Assembly (NCBI GenBank): GCA_030652335.1
Contig: JAUSAW010000011.1
Location: 1 to 55,059, forward strand
DNA: 55,059 bases
Reading direction: 5' to 3'
Origin: Gammaproteobacteria bacterium
Lineage (GTDB): Bacteria > Pseudomonadota > Gammaproteobacteria > Francisellales > CACEW01
Shown: positions 45,348-54,872 of the stretch, one piece after another
How the letters are laid out: each line of letters begins with the position of its first letter
Position numbering within the stretch: position 1 is the first letter of the stretch
Made by a program: the position numbers and the translations under genes
Notes under the pieces: generated by a model
Databases searched by the model: none
What the model was told of the DNA's origin: nothing
The model's input: only the letters and a program-made list of their open reading frames with translations

Positions 45348-48151
45348 GTATAAGCCCAATCATCTTCATCCGAGCCAACTCCGGCCCCAGCTGCTGCTGG
45401 CGCAAGTACCGACATGAATAATGTAGGGGGTGTTGCAGACCTAATATCTTCCCCTACGCTAGCTCCAGCATCTGCCGGTATAGACACAGCCTCTGGAGTT
45501 GAAGACGGCAATACTCTAGGCCAATTCCAAAGAATTTCTGTTGTATATCTGAAGGTTGACGGCGGCAAAGCAAGTCTGTCCAATAACCAATCATCAATAC
45601 CAGGAGCATCCCTGAGTCGACTATAATAGCCACAAATATCTACCACAATATCAAAAAATTCTACGCTTTTTTTCGACCATTCGATCAATAGGCCTAGCAT
45701 ACGTTTACCGACCGGGTGCGGGTTCTCTACCAATTCTTGCAAAGATTTACTACTCTCTAATTTCTTAATAGAGCGTAGCGCATAGTGAAGTCTGTCCTCA
45801 ACCAAAGTGCCACCGACCAATTCATCCAGCCTATTTATAAAATTATCGATAATTTTAGCATAATGAAAGGAATCCGATTTTTTAGCCTGTTCTTGATAAA
45901 ACATTAAGGTATAAATATCGGCCACATTAGTATATAAATGACTAAGGCGAATGATATCATCCATTACTAAAGCCTCACCAGGCTTTAATTCACTAGTACT
46001 GCTATATTTTTCTAGATCAAGAGACCTGCTAGTTTGTAAACTAACCGTCATGAAGAAAGAAAAATGTGCGATTTCTAACTGCACAGAAACCAAACTTAGA
46101 CTCTCCCCTAGCATGAGACAAGGCTTGTTTTTCAATAGAAGAAGTTGTAACCGTGGTGAAAGTCTACGCTCTAAGACATTGTTCAATAATTTATTTATTC
46201 TATCCCAGAGGACCGATGCACTATCTTTATTCAATCCAGAACATAACCAACCATCAATTAATCTAGGTTCTAGCCAACCGTGAATTTTTGCATGGTCTTT
46301 GATTAATTGCTCAATAGCAATCAGAATAGCATGACAAACTATAGGTTGATAAGCCGGTAATAGCAATGCACTCTTATCCGGAAAAACAAAACGGCATTTT
46401 AAGAAATCCATTATTGCTTTGCTAGTAGCCTCATCACTGGCTTCAATCGTAAAAGACTCGATAGCCCAGCTATGCGATGCAGGCTGATAAATAACTTTTG
46501 CGGCAATACTACCTGTTAATGGCATAATTATAGTTGCTCGTTTCTTAGTGTCCTCATCCATGTCTTTATGTGTTACTGCAAAAAGCGAGCATTTAGTAAA
46601 ACCGACCGCTCTTGCATGCCCATCTAAGTATTCAATAGCAAAATCGATACCATGACTTCTATAATCTAATATTACAGATGGTTCAAAGCCAGACAGTCTC
46701 GGGTTCATGGAATTGAAGCCTATATCTTTTACCGATTGTTCATAATCTTGAAAGGCCCTTAATAAAAGTTGATCATGTTCCGGATAACATGTTTCAACAA
46801 ACTCAATAAATTTAGCATCACGCTGTTTATTTCCACAAGAAAAATCGGAACTATTTAAAAATATTTTAATTATGTCTCTTTTTGATAAACCATTAAGAAA
46901 CTGTGCTCTAAGGATGCCTGCTCTATGACATGCCGCCGCCTCGTCTCCATTATATTGAAAGTCTGCTGTTAATAAAACAGGGTCTTGCTCTGGATAGTTT
47001 ACTCTAATAAATTCGCTAAACTTAGCATCACGCTCAAGGTTTTCATTCTCATCGGCGTAACTACTTTTATTTAAAAATAATTTAATAATCTCTTCTTTTG
47101 ATAAACTATCAAGAAATAGTGCCGAAAGATCTTTCCCATTAAGACTTACAGCGTTTCTACCGATATCGGGCATGATATTTCTTTCTTTGGGTGTGAAGAT
47201 TCCTTTAGGATACTCACTAGCAAACCCAGGAATAGCTAACATCTCCTTAATAGGCACTATTTTTTGAACGGGATGAGCTAGCTTATATCTCATCTCCCTA
47301 TACGAAATAAAAGGAGTTTCTTGAGTAAGCGTGATGGTCTTAACAGAAGGGGTTGGAGCTTTAGCATCCCCCAGGCCATTAATTCTCTTAGAATGATAAA
47401 TAAAAGTATCTCTTGAGCCAAAGCAAAAATTAGCCCTCCTATATGCTTCTAATTTATGGATGCTAACTGCACTGTGATGGGCGTCACTGTGCGAAACGGC
47501 ATTTAAAATAGCCGAAAAGAACATATGTCCAAAGCCCATCGTCGTGAAATCATCCATTGCATAAGGACAATTGTCCCAACTTAAGGCAGCCGTCTTATTA
47601 TAGTAGCTTTCACTATCGAAAATCTGAAAAATTATATTGTCAATATTTAAACTATCGATATCAAGCTTATCTCCAGCTTCCTCGCAATTAGTAAAAGATT
47701 CTAACTTTAACCCCTCATTTTTGTGTATTAACACAGAGGCTTTACACATATCTTTTCCATGATGCGAAAAATCTCGGAGAAACTGTCGAATTTCTGCTTC
47801 AGGGTAGATTAATGGCTCACAATGACCTTCTGTACTTTTCTGCACTGCTGTGAAAATAAAATAAAGCGGATATTTTATGAGCGGGGCGAGCTGATAGAAC
47901 AAGTCTCTATACGAAAGAACATTTGCAGCATCTAGGATAACAAAAATTCCATCGATTTCTTCTGTAGGCTCAGCAGAAATAATATAAGGGTTATCTTTCC
48001 AAGATCCTCGATCATATAAGCTTATAGAGATTAGGGGCCCCTCGATTTTGGGCAATTTTTTAGATAGCTCGTGTGCAGTTCTGGCAAAATGCGTAGATAA
48101 GGCTAAATCGTTTGTAAGTATCTCAAAATTTAGTTGCTTAGTGCTATACAT
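45344..48151 (-). CDS. 935-residue orphan protein with internal repeats
   Basis: I recognise no family. It is mostly soluble with no clear membrane helix. Two units of about 55-60 residues (near 345-400 and 415-470) share 'LSKxxIIKxFLN', 'RDAKFxEF' and 'YPExD', pointing to an internal duplication. The N-terminal third ('YIISAEPTEEIDGIFVILDAANVL') and a region 'LDYRSHGIDFAIEYLDGHARAVGFTKC' look like globular folds. The C-terminus is low-complexity ('ADAGASVGED', 'AAAGAGVGSDEDDW'). It starts 111 bases upstream of, and divergent from, the MnmC-like gene. The tail resembles those of other orphans here; secretion is a hypothesis only. Confidence 0.65.
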   Translation of the reverse strand: MYSTKQLNFEILTNDLALSTHFARTAHELSKKLPKIEGPLISISLYDRGSWKDNPYIISAEPTEEIDGIFVILDAANVLSYRDLFYQLAPLIKYPLYFIFTAVQKSTEGHCEPLIYPEAEIRQFLRDFSHHGKDMCKASVLIHKNEGLKLESFTNCEEAGDKLDIDSLNIDNIIFQIFDSESYYNKTAALSWDNCPYAMDDFTTMGFGHMFFSAILNAVSHSDAHHSAVSIHKLEAYRRANFCFGSRDTFIYHSKRINGLGDAKAPTPSVKTITLTQETPFISYREMRYKLAHPVQKIVPIKEMLAIPGFASEYPKGIFTPKERNIMPDIGRNAVSLNGKDLSALFLDSLSKEEIIKLFLNKSSYADENENLERDAKFSEFIRVNYPEQDPVLLTADFQYNGDEAAACHRAGILRAQFLNGLSKRDIIKIFLNSSDFSCGNKQRDAKFIEFVETCYPEHDQLLLRAFQDYEQSVKDIGFNSMNPRLSGFEPSVILDYRSHGIDFAIEYLDGHARAVGFTKCSLFAVTHKDMDEDTKKRATIIMPLTGSIAAKVIYQPASHSWAIESFTIEASDEATSKAIMDFLKCRFVFPDKSALLLPAYQPIVCHAILIAIEQLIKDHAKIHGWLEPRLIDGWLCSGLNKDSASVLWDRINKLLNNVLERRLSPRLQLLLLKNKPCLMLGESLSLVSVQLEIAHFSFFMTVSLQTSRSLDLEKYSSTSELKPGEALVMDDIIRLSHLYTNVADIYTLMFYQEQAKKSDSFHYAKIIDNFINRLDELVGGTLVEDRLHYALRSIKKLESSKSLQELVENPHPVGKRMLGLLIEWSKKSVEFFDIVVDICGYYSRLRDAPGIDDWLLDRLALPPSTFRYTTEILWNWPRVLPSSTPEAVSIPADAGASVGEDIRSATPPTLFMSVLAPAAAGAGVGSDEDDWAYT

Positions 48152-48262
48152 GACAAACCATACTTAAATGTTAATCCCACAAGAGTATTAAAATAAAATG
48201 CTAGAATCTAGTACTATATATTTTAAGGCATTTAGCATAAATTGACTTTTTAATAGGAATAC

Positions 48263-49576
48263 ATGAAATCTGCGAATATTATTTGGCAAAGCGGACAGAC
48301 TAATATCAGCCCTATTCCGGCTTGGTACGCATTGCCAAAGCCCTTAGATACCCTCGAGAGCATTGCTATTATCGGCGGAGGAATAGCGGGGCTTGCTTGC
48401 GCTTACGCCCTTTGCAAACGCGGGCTTAGCGTAGAATTATTCGAAGCCGAATCTGCGATTGCCACGAAAGCATCCTCTAATGCAGAAGCCTTGCTTAGAC
48501 CCCAGCTTTCCCCCGATCATAATCTGCCCGATCAGTTTTATACCGAGGGCTATTTTTATACCAGCCAAATAATCCATAGCCTTATAAACTCAGGCCATAT
48601 TTTCGAACATAATCTTAATGGCTTGCTGCATCTTGCCAGCACTCCAAGCTCTCTAAAACGCTTCGCTAAGATTGCCGAAAAACGCGAATTCCCAAGCGAT
48701 GTTGCCATAGCGGTCGACCCTCTAAGAGCCAGTGAATTAGCGGGGATTAGCCTTAAAAATTCCGGATTTTTTTACCCGCAGGCGGGCACCGTAAATATGC
48801 AGGAATTTTGCCAAGCACTCCTTAAGGCCTGTGGGGATAAGCTTATCATCCATACTAAACAAAAAATTTCTCGCCTCGAATATCAGGCTACTAAGTGGGC
48901 TTTGTATAACGATAGCGATCACATGCTCATACAAGCCAAAACAATTATTATCGCCAATGCCGCAGCAGCAAAAGAGTTAAGCCACTGTCAGGATTATCCT
49001 ATAAGCGAGCTACCAGGCCAGGTGAGCATAGTGCCTAGCAATTCTAGTAGTCAAAGCTTAAAGGTCCCCTTAGCGTATGAAGGATATATTACCCCTGCCA
49101 AAAATGGCCAGCATATTATCGGATCAACCTATCGACGTGGGCGAGAGCAGGATTTGTCTGAGTCTAGCCGCGATCATCAATTGGTGGCAGATTATCTTGC
49201 CAGGCTTGCACCGCAATTAAATCTCGACTTTGCTAAGGCCAAAGCCTGGGTAAAAGCACGTTCTATTACGCCAGATCACCTGCCTATGGTCGGGGCTATA
49301 GCGAATAAAGCAACCTTTATGCAAGCCTATCAAAAGCTAGCGGATGGCAATAATAGAGTGGTCTACCCACAAGCGGAGTATTGGCCTAATTTATTTGTAA
49401 GTATTGGGCATGGCTCGAAAGGCTTAAGCTCAAGCCTATTATCGGCTGAGGTCCTGGCCTGTATCATGACAGGCCAGACCTTGCCTATTGTAGCCAAAAC
49501 CTATCAGGCTATTCATCCTTCGAGATTTTGGCTACGAGAACTTAAACGTCAAACGTGTTGCAGCAGCCCCTGCTAA
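48263..49576 (+). CDS. MnmC-type FAD oxidoreductase (no methyltransferase half)
   Basis: The 437-residue protein has a DAO fold with 'SIAIIGGGIAGLACAYALCKRGLSVELFE' and the MnmC C-domain features 'ASSNAEALLRPQL', 'QAGTVNMQEFCQALL', 'ELPGQVS', 'YITPAKNGQHIIGSTYRR' and 'RSITPDHLPMVG'. Full MnmC joins a methyltransferase (MnmC2) and this oxidase (MnmC1) for tRNA wobble uridine modification; only the oxidase is here, so the partner may be separate or absent. An 'IIWQSGQ' lead-in is usual for the junction. It overlaps the next gene by four bases tail to tail. Confidence 0.85.
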   Translation: MKSANIIWQSGQTNISPIPAWYALPKPLDTLESIAIIGGGIAGLACAYALCKRGLSVELFEAESAIATKASSNAEALLRPQLSPDHNLPDQFYTEGYFYTSQIIHSLINSGHIFEHNLNGLLHLASTPSSLKRFAKIAEKREFPSDVAIAVDPLRASELAGISLKNSGFFYPQAGTVNMQEFCQALLKACGDKLIIHTKQKISRLEYQATKWALYNDSDHMLIQAKTIIIANAAAAKELSHCQDYPISELPGQVSIVPSNSSSQSLKVPLAYEGYITPAKNGQHIIGSTYRRGREQDLSESSRDHQLVADYLARLAPQLNLDFAKAKAWVKARSITPDHLPMVGAIANKATFMQAYQKLADGNNRVVYPQAEYWPNLFVSIGHGSKGLSSSLLSAEVLACIMTGQTLPIVAKTYQAIHPSRFWLRELKRQTCCSSPC

Positions 49577-50676
49577 ACGTGTTCAACCGATTCATAACTA
49601 AATTTAATCGTCCATAATGTAAAGGCAATGGCAGCTAATAAGGCCAACATACCTTGCCATGAACCGAATAAACCAACGACGAGGCCAATGCTTAAGCTTA
49701 CTAACCAGGCATGACGATGGCGATTAAATTTATAAGCCCATAGATACAACCCGGCAAAGATTAAGCCCATCACATAAGCGGCGATTATCGCTATAATCAC
49801 CCCATTTAGACCTGAATTATAACGACTAATTAAACCGGTAGTATTCATGCTTAATACCGTGGTACTAAGCAAGGCCATAGAACAAGCCCCGACTAATAGG
49901 GATTTAATAACGCGATGTTTAGCTCTAGCCAAAATCCAGGCGGTTAATAATAGGCCAGGCAATAGGCCTAAGCTTAACACACCGATGATTTGATAGGCAC
50001 ACCAGATAACTAATAGAATAAATACGGCGATGATGACAACTTTTGCTACGACATAACGACGGCCATAGGCCTCTATAGCACCAAATATGCTGCCTAATAA
50101 GATACCCACTCCTGGGCATAGCAGTGAGATTCCAGCTAAAAAGATCGGAGCCGAAGGAGCATGATCAGGCAAGGTCCAATAAATAGCCGCCGCGGTACTA
50201 AAGCTGCCCACCAAAAGTACAGGCAATAAAAAAGTTCCATGCAATAAGGTTTTAGCAACTGAATTAGGCTTAAATTTAATGCGTAAAGCGATATCGGTAA
50301 ATACCAGAGCCACCAACAAAGCCGCCGCCACTAAAGGAATCGCGAAATTGAACCACCAGGTCATCACTAACCAGAATAATCCAAAGGCGATAGTCGCGGC
50401 TCCCACCCATTTTTTATGGCTGGTGTGAAACCAAGCATCTAAAGCGCCCAAGATCCCACCGGCTAGTAAACTGGTAATGCCCGTCACAGGGATGTTCCAA
50501 TAATAAATGTCGATAAAGGTCGTATATGAAGCGATTGGTGGATGTAATGCTCCACCAAATGGCCCGCCAAAGCTCGTTATGACCGCAAAAAAAGCCGCGG
50601 TAAGGCCCAATATCATCGAGTATAAAAATAATAATGCGGCGCCTGTGGTGATAGATTTTAAATAGATCTTGTTCAT
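49573..50676 (-). CDS. Multi-pass membrane protein of unknown function
   Basis: The 367-residue protein has ten to eleven hydrophobic segments with short loops, several Gly- and Ala-rich ('LLAGGILGALDAWF', 'GVGILLGSIFGAIEAYGRR', 'IGLVVGLFGSWQGMLALLAAIAFTLW'). Two similar halves (LGAL.AW / FGAIEAYGRR) hint at a duplicated fold. No transporter family is recognised. It lies alone on the minus strand. Confidence 0.7.
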   Translation of the reverse strand: MNKIYLKSITTGAALLFLYSMILGLTAAFFAVITSFGGPFGGALHPPIASYTTFIDIYYWNIPVTGITSLLAGGILGALDAWFHTSHKKWVGAATIAFGLFWLVMTWWFNFAIPLVAAALLVALVFTDIALRIKFKPNSVAKTLLHGTFLLPVLLVGSFSTAAAIYWTLPDHAPSAPIFLAGISLLCPGVGILLGSIFGAIEAYGRRYVVAKVVIIAVFILLVIWCAYQIIGVLSLGLLPGLLLTAWILARAKHRVIKSLLVGACSMALLSTTVLSMNTTGLISRYNSGLNGVIIAIIAAYVMGLIFAGLYLWAYKFNRHRHAWLVSLSIGLVVGLFGSWQGMLALLAAIAFTLWTIKFSYESVEHV

Positions 50677-50751
50677 ACTGCTCTCATCCTACGTGTTAAT
50701 TGTATAATTATAGATTACTTATTCCAGACTAAGTAATTTGACTTCCTAGTA

Positions 50752-51543
50752 TCACGATGCTGCTTCTACTGAAACAGGGGAGTCTTTAATTGCTTTAGTA
50801 TATAATGCCGATTGCTTATCAACATAAAAAGCCCCCCCAAAAGGACTGCCTCCCCTTCCCCTCGGAGCCTCTATATCTGGCACAACCTCTTTTGTAGGCT
50901 CAGCATCTGTCTCATACTCTACCAGAGGGAAATAGGTTGAATACCTTCTTTCTAAAAATGCTTTTAAACCTTCACGATCTGTTTCTGGCGTAACCGTATA
51001 ATACTTCATGAAATTTTCTAAGGCATGTTCGGATCCTTCGGGAGCAAATTTCATATTCACTCGAGTTTTGCAGCTTAGCTCTACACCCTTGATGGCTTCA
51101 TTTGATGGCCAGGCTTTAAAATCTTGCTCTGCAAAAATTAAGGCAAACATGCTACGGGCCAATCGTATTTCTTCAATTTTATAACGATCGGTATAGGCTT
51201 TAATATAATGATCTAAACGCTCAAGGTAGCATAGAACATACTGAAGTAGTGCTATAGGACAGATATTTGCTTCATAAAAGTAATTCGTTTTCGAAGATTC
51301 TACTGTAGATTGGGCATAATATCTGGCTACTATATGAAGTATTAGAATGTCCTGATGCCAGTTTGTCATACATTCATCAAAATTATATCTCTCTATAGAA
51401 ACATCCATCCTTGCTAGTAATTTCTTACGTTCGTCGTCAGATGCTGACACAGTACCAATTATTCTTGGTGCCGCAATATCGACCGGAAAGAGTTTACCGT
51501 CATAACAGATTACTGATGTTAAGCCTTCATCTAACCCGTGCAT
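50752..51543 (-). CDS. 263-residue orphan, start abuts tyrA stop
   Basis: It starts directly after the tyrA stop (TAA-ATG, no gap). It is soluble and helical, with 'HIVARYYAQSTVESSKTNYFYEANICPIALLQYVLCYLERLDHYIKAYTDRY' and a C-terminus 'PRGRGGSPFGGAFYV', a Gly-rich low-complexity end. I recognise no family. Coupling to tyrA suggests co-translation, but its features resemble the orphan set in this window. Confidence 0.55.
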   Translation of the reverse strand: MHGLDEGLTSVICYDGKLFPVDIAAPRIIGTVSASDDERKKLLARMDVSIERYNFDECMTNWHQDILILHIVARYYAQSTVESSKTNYFYEANICPIALLQYVLCYLERLDHYIKAYTDRYKIEEIRLARSMFALIFAEQDFKAWPSNEAIKGVELSCKTRVNMKFAPEGSEHALENFMKYYTVTPETDREGLKAFLERRYSTYFPLVEYETDAEPTKEVVPDIEAPRGRGGSPFGGAFYVDKQSALYTKAIKDSPVSVEAAS

Positions 51544-52392
51544 TTACGTATCCTTCTTATTTAAATAATAAAGATCTAATAAGGTATCGCTCTCTTTTTG
51601 GCCAAACTTAGTAAAACCACCTAAATAAGCCTTAACCTCATTAAATTGTTCGATAATTTCATTACGATCACTTGCTTTCAATAAGGTATGCAATCCTTGG
51701 GCTGCTTGTAAATAACCGGCAATGAGTTCAACTCTAGAATCATCAGCCATTAAAATATCGGCATAAAGCCCAGGGTCTTGGTCAAAAATTCGGCCTAACA
51801 ATAAGAGTTTAATATGATAAATCGGACTAGCAAGCTTATTTAACGCTTCTACATCGATAGCCTGTTCCTGCAAAAAGCGCCCTAAGGCAATGGTATTAAA
51901 ATGCTCAAGACCCTGAACAAAATTCATCATTTTGTCATGGGTATCAGCAGACATGGCTTGTAAGGTAAACCCTAGTTTTTCTAAATCCTGAAGTAACCAT
52001 AGGCATTCATCAGGCGCCCTGCCCTCGCTATAAATAATGCCCTGATTATGGGGAGCGCTAATGCTGGGACCAAACATGGGATGTAAGCCAAGCACTGGAC
52101 CTGCATGTACTTCCAGCATCGACTTTAAGGGATTAGCTTGCAGACTAGTTAAATCGGCCAATATGGATTGAGGCGATAAAAAGGGCTGTAATTTATGGAT
52201 AATAGCTTTCGTTTCATTAATTGGCACGGTTATTAAAACTAAATCGGCCCCAGCCAAAAGGCTTAATGCCTCAGCCCAATCAGCCTTATCGAGCAGCTTA
52301 ATCTTATGGCCTAGGCTTTGCAGCAACCCAGCAAACAACTGGCCCATCTGGCCATTGCCACCCACTATCGTGATTTGTTTAGGTGATTCCAT
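51544..52392 (-). CDS. tyrA: Prephenate dehydrogenase, lacking a mutase domain
   Basis: The 282-residue protein matches the dehydrogenase part of E. coli TyrA: 'ITIVGGNGQMGQLFAGLLQSLGH', 'VLITVPINETKAIIHKL', 'LGLHPMFGPSI' with the catalytic His, and 'GLEHFNTIALG'. E. coli TyrA begins with a chorismate mutase domain; none is present here and the start is at the NAD fold. It forms 4-hydroxyphenylpyruvate. The mutase may be supplied by the fused DAHP synthase at 17397-18758. Confidence 0.9.
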   Translation of the reverse strand: MESPKQITIVGGNGQMGQLFAGLLQSLGHKIKLLDKADWAEALSLLAGADLVLITVPINETKAIIHKLQPFLSPQSILADLTSLQANPLKSMLEVHAGPVLGLHPMFGPSISAPHNQGIIYSEGRAPDECLWLLQDLEKLGFTLQAMSADTHDKMMNFVQGLEHFNTIALGRFLQEQAIDVEALNKLASPIYHIKLLLLGRIFDQDPGLYADILMADDSRVELIAGYLQAAQGLHTLLKASDRNEIIEQFNEVKAYLGGFTKFGQKESDTLLDLYYLNKKDT

Positions 52393-52403
52393 TCAAAGCC
52401 TGC

Positions 52404-53480
52404 TTAATCGTTTTGTAAATAATATCTACTATCAAGATAGCGGGAAAGAGCATACTTTAGCAACACATTAATAACGGCGGCGGCAGGAATACTTAATAAA
52501 ATCCCCATAAAGCCAAATAAGGCTTCGCCTGCAAATACTGCAAAAATCACCATTAAAGGATGCAGACCAATTTTATTGCCGATCAAAACCGGCTGTAATA
52601 CCATATCTGACAAGAGCTGTGCCGCGCCAAATACCACGATTACCCACACACAGTGACTAACATCGCCAAATTGAAAAGCGGCCGCTGTCACAGCCATTAA
52701 CAAACCAATAATTAACCCCAAATAAGGCACGATACTTAAAACCCCAGCGATAACCGCGATTAAAATAGCGGTATTAAGCCCAATAATGCTAAGGCCGATG
52801 CTATAAAACACTATCAATACCAACATCACGATAAGAGTGCCACGGAAAAAAGCTTGCAACACCTGATGGATTTCCCGGCCTAACTTGGTAGCAAGAGGCT
52901 GAATACGCAAAGGTAAAAAAGCATGAAATTTAAGCAATAGCTTTGGCCAATCTCTCATTAAATAAAAGGTCGCCACCAGACAAATCAAAACATCCATCAA
53001 TAAGGCTAAAATCGCCAGGCTAGATAGCGCTAAGTTTTTAACCAAATCTTGAACATAATTTTGCGACTGACCGGCATGTTTACTAATAAAGGACTGCACT
53101 TGATCTGGACTAACCTGTAAATTAAGCCCAGTATGCGCATTAATCCATGGCAATAAATTAGCCTGCGCCCAGGTTAGCGCTTGCTGTGACTGATTGCTAA
53201 AATTTTGAATCTGTTCGAACACTCGAGGAACGATCGCCAGCATAATCAAGCCGATTATCAAAGCGAATATAATAAATAATAACGAAACGCCCCAGCTCCT
53301 TGAAACCTTATGCCTTTGCAAAAAGCTAACAAAGGGATTACCCATATACGCTAAAATAGCACCGAATAAAAAGGGCTTAAGCACCGGTGCCAATAGATAA
53401 ATAACATATCCAGCCAGAATAAGGCCAAAGAATGTTAAATAAGGTCGTAAAGTCTGCATAATAAGCCTCCCGTTAGTCAT
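52404..53480 (-). CDS. AI-2E/PerM-family permease
   Basis: The 358-residue protein has about eight helices with the family blocks 'PVLKPFLFGAILAYMGNPFVSFLQR', 'LNTAILIAVIAGVLSIVPYLGLIIGLLMA' and 'VLQPVLIGNKIGLHPLMVIFAVFAGEALFGFMGILLSIPAAAVINVLL'. Members are inner-membrane transporters, some linked to AI-2 export or cation/proton exchange. It overlaps the next gene upstream by four bases and precedes tyrA by 11. Confidence 0.92.
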   Translation of the reverse strand: MTNGRLIMQTLRPYLTFFGLILAGYVIYLLAPVLKPFLFGAILAYMGNPFVSFLQRHKVSRSWGVSLLFIIFALIIGLIMLAIVPRVFEQIQNFSNQSQQALTWAQANLLPWINAHTGLNLQVSPDQVQSFISKHAGQSQNYVQDLVKNLALSSLAILALLMDVLICLVATFYLMRDWPKLLLKFHAFLPLRIQPLATKLGREIHQVLQAFFRGTLIVMLVLIVFYSIGLSIIGLNTAILIAVIAGVLSIVPYLGLIIGLLMAVTAAAFQFGDVSHCVWVIVVFGAAQLLSDMVLQPVLIGNKIGLHPLMVIFAVFAGEALFGFMGILLSIPAAAVINVLLKYALSRYLDSRYYLQND

Positions 53481-53500
53481 TCCCGCGAAGGCGGTAATCC
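53474..53500. repeat. Degenerate 'CATTCCCGCG' palindrome
   Basis: AGTCATTCCCGCGAAGGCGGTAATCC is a decayed form of the dispersed palindrome found intact at 54981-55005. It lies across the start of the PerM-like gene and the end of the one before it. Confidence 0.6.
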
Positions 53501-54241
53501 AGAATTAAACTTCTTACAATATAACTCGATCAATACTAAATTGACAATCGGCACTGGAATTAAAAAATAACTTAGTATCGGCTTATGCAAACTATACCAA
53601 GGCGCTAAATAAATCGCCGCAATAATCACTATAGCCCATATTAAGAAATGCCAAGCCAGAGTAGAACCTGCGCGAAATAAGCCTTCAGCAATTAAAGCCC
53701 CTACTCCTAAACCTGCCACGAGATATACGGGCGTATATAAAACATACCACCAATCTTCATTATGAACGAGGCTACTTTCATGATTAATCCCGATGCAATA
53801 TAAGAGACCTAAGCTAATCCCAAACGTAAGCGCACTAATGATCATCACTTTTTCGATAGGAAATAGATTATGACGAACACCTAAATTCTGCTCAGTTGGC
53901 GCCATACCAAAACTATTATTCTTCTTTAATACCCGCTCGGTGGCCACTGCCGCCACAATACTGATAATAAAGCTGCCCCCCATAAACCACTCAACAGCCA
54001 GTGCCATTAAACCGATTATAAATACCCAATAGCAGCGCAACTGATAACCGTAGGTTACAACTACACCGACTGCTATGGATAATAAAACTGTCATGCTGCC
54101 ATGCATAATGATGGTTTGGGCTGCTGAACTATGAGGGATAATAGTAGGCAAGCTGAATTCTAGCCCAAGAGCTGCCATTAAAATGGCTATAAGCACGAAA
54201 CCAATTTTATGAACCCTATAAGATTGCAGCATGATTTTCAT
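53477..54241 (-). CDS. Seven-helix membrane protein of unknown function
   Basis: The 254-residue protein has about seven hydrophobic helices with a central polar loop ('ERVLKKNNSFGMAPTEQNLGVRHN'). No family is recognised. It overlaps the PerM-like gene by four bases (ATGA), so they are translated together. Part of a dispersed repeat (53476-53500) is encoded at its end ('GLPPSRE'). Confidence 0.7.
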   Translation of the reverse strand: MKIMLQSYRVHKIGFVLIAILMAALGLEFSLPTIIPHSSAAQTIIMHGSMTVLLSIAVGVVVTYGYQLRCYWVFIIGLMALAVEWFMGGSFIISIVAAVATERVLKKNNSFGMAPTEQNLGVRHNLFPIEKVMIISALTFGISLGLLYCIGINHESSLVHNEDWWYVLYTPVYLVAGLGVGALIAEGLFRAGSTLAWHFLIWAIVIIAAIYLAPWYSLHKPILSYFLIPVPIVNLVLIELYCKKFNSGLPPSRE

Positions 54242-54276
54242 CCAAGTCTTTTATGCAGTATAGCGCAGATACAAAA

Positions 54277-54298
54277 AAGCCCCGCTATAGCAGGGCTT
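54277..54298 (-). terminator. Terminator after the gene at 54318
   Basis: AAGCCC and GGGCTT arms with an inner GC-TATA-GC, followed on the minus strand by TTTTTT (complement of 54273-54278), about 20 bases past the stop at 54318. Confidence 0.85.
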
Positions 54299-54317
54299 AG
54301 CAGAACAAAATAACGGA

Positions 54318-54716
54318 TTATTCAGGTGTATAGGTTGATTTTGAGGTCGTGGTTGGACTCACTTCACCTTTATCATCTATTGCAATAGAAAGAAACGGTC
54401 CTGCAGTCGCGCTAACGCCTTGAGGAGCTTCAGAATTAGGCGGGAAAGTAGAGCTTGATTCAGGGCTTACCCTACGTTCTTCAGTGACAATAGAGGCAGA
54501 TCCAGATGATACTCTATCAATTAGAAACTTATCCCCTTGCAGATGAACCCCAACCACATCTCCTTTAGCCACATCAGCTGCTGTTAGCTCTGCCGTACCT
54601 TCAGGTGCTGAAAATTTTACATTTCCGGAGCCCTGAAACCCGCCTTTTGAGATCCAAGTTATTTGAGAAGATGCACCAGAAAATGCTGAAAAAGCTACGA
54701 TTAATCGACCTAACAT
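54318..54716 (-). CDS. Small orphan with hydrophobic N-terminus
   Basis: I choose the ATG at 54714-54716 (132 residues, MLGRLIVAFSAFSGASS) because AAGGAG lies seven bases upstream; the longer frame has none. The first 18 residues are hydrophobic and may be a signal or anchor. The body 'GSGNVKFSAPEGTAELTAADVAKGDVVGVHLQGDKFLIDRV' is beta-like and the tail is Ser/Thr/Pro-rich ('TSKSTYTPE'). No family is recognised. A clear terminator follows. Confidence 0.6.
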   Translation of the reverse strand: MLGRLIVAFSAFSGASSQITWISKGGFQGSGNVKFSAPEGTAELTAADVAKGDVVGVHLQGDKFLIDRVSSGSASIVTEERRVSPESSSTFPPNSEAPQGVSATAGPFLSIAIDDKGEVSPTTTSKSTYTPE

Positions 54717-54872
54717 ATCATCACTCCTTTTGGTTAAAAGATTGAAGTTACATAATGCATGATTCAAAATATTATTCAATCAAATTTTAGCAATGTGGTC
54801 TGCAATGACTGGCAAGCGCTGAAATACAACCACGCAAGAGCTAATCGCAGCTGACAAGCCTAGTTGATTAAA

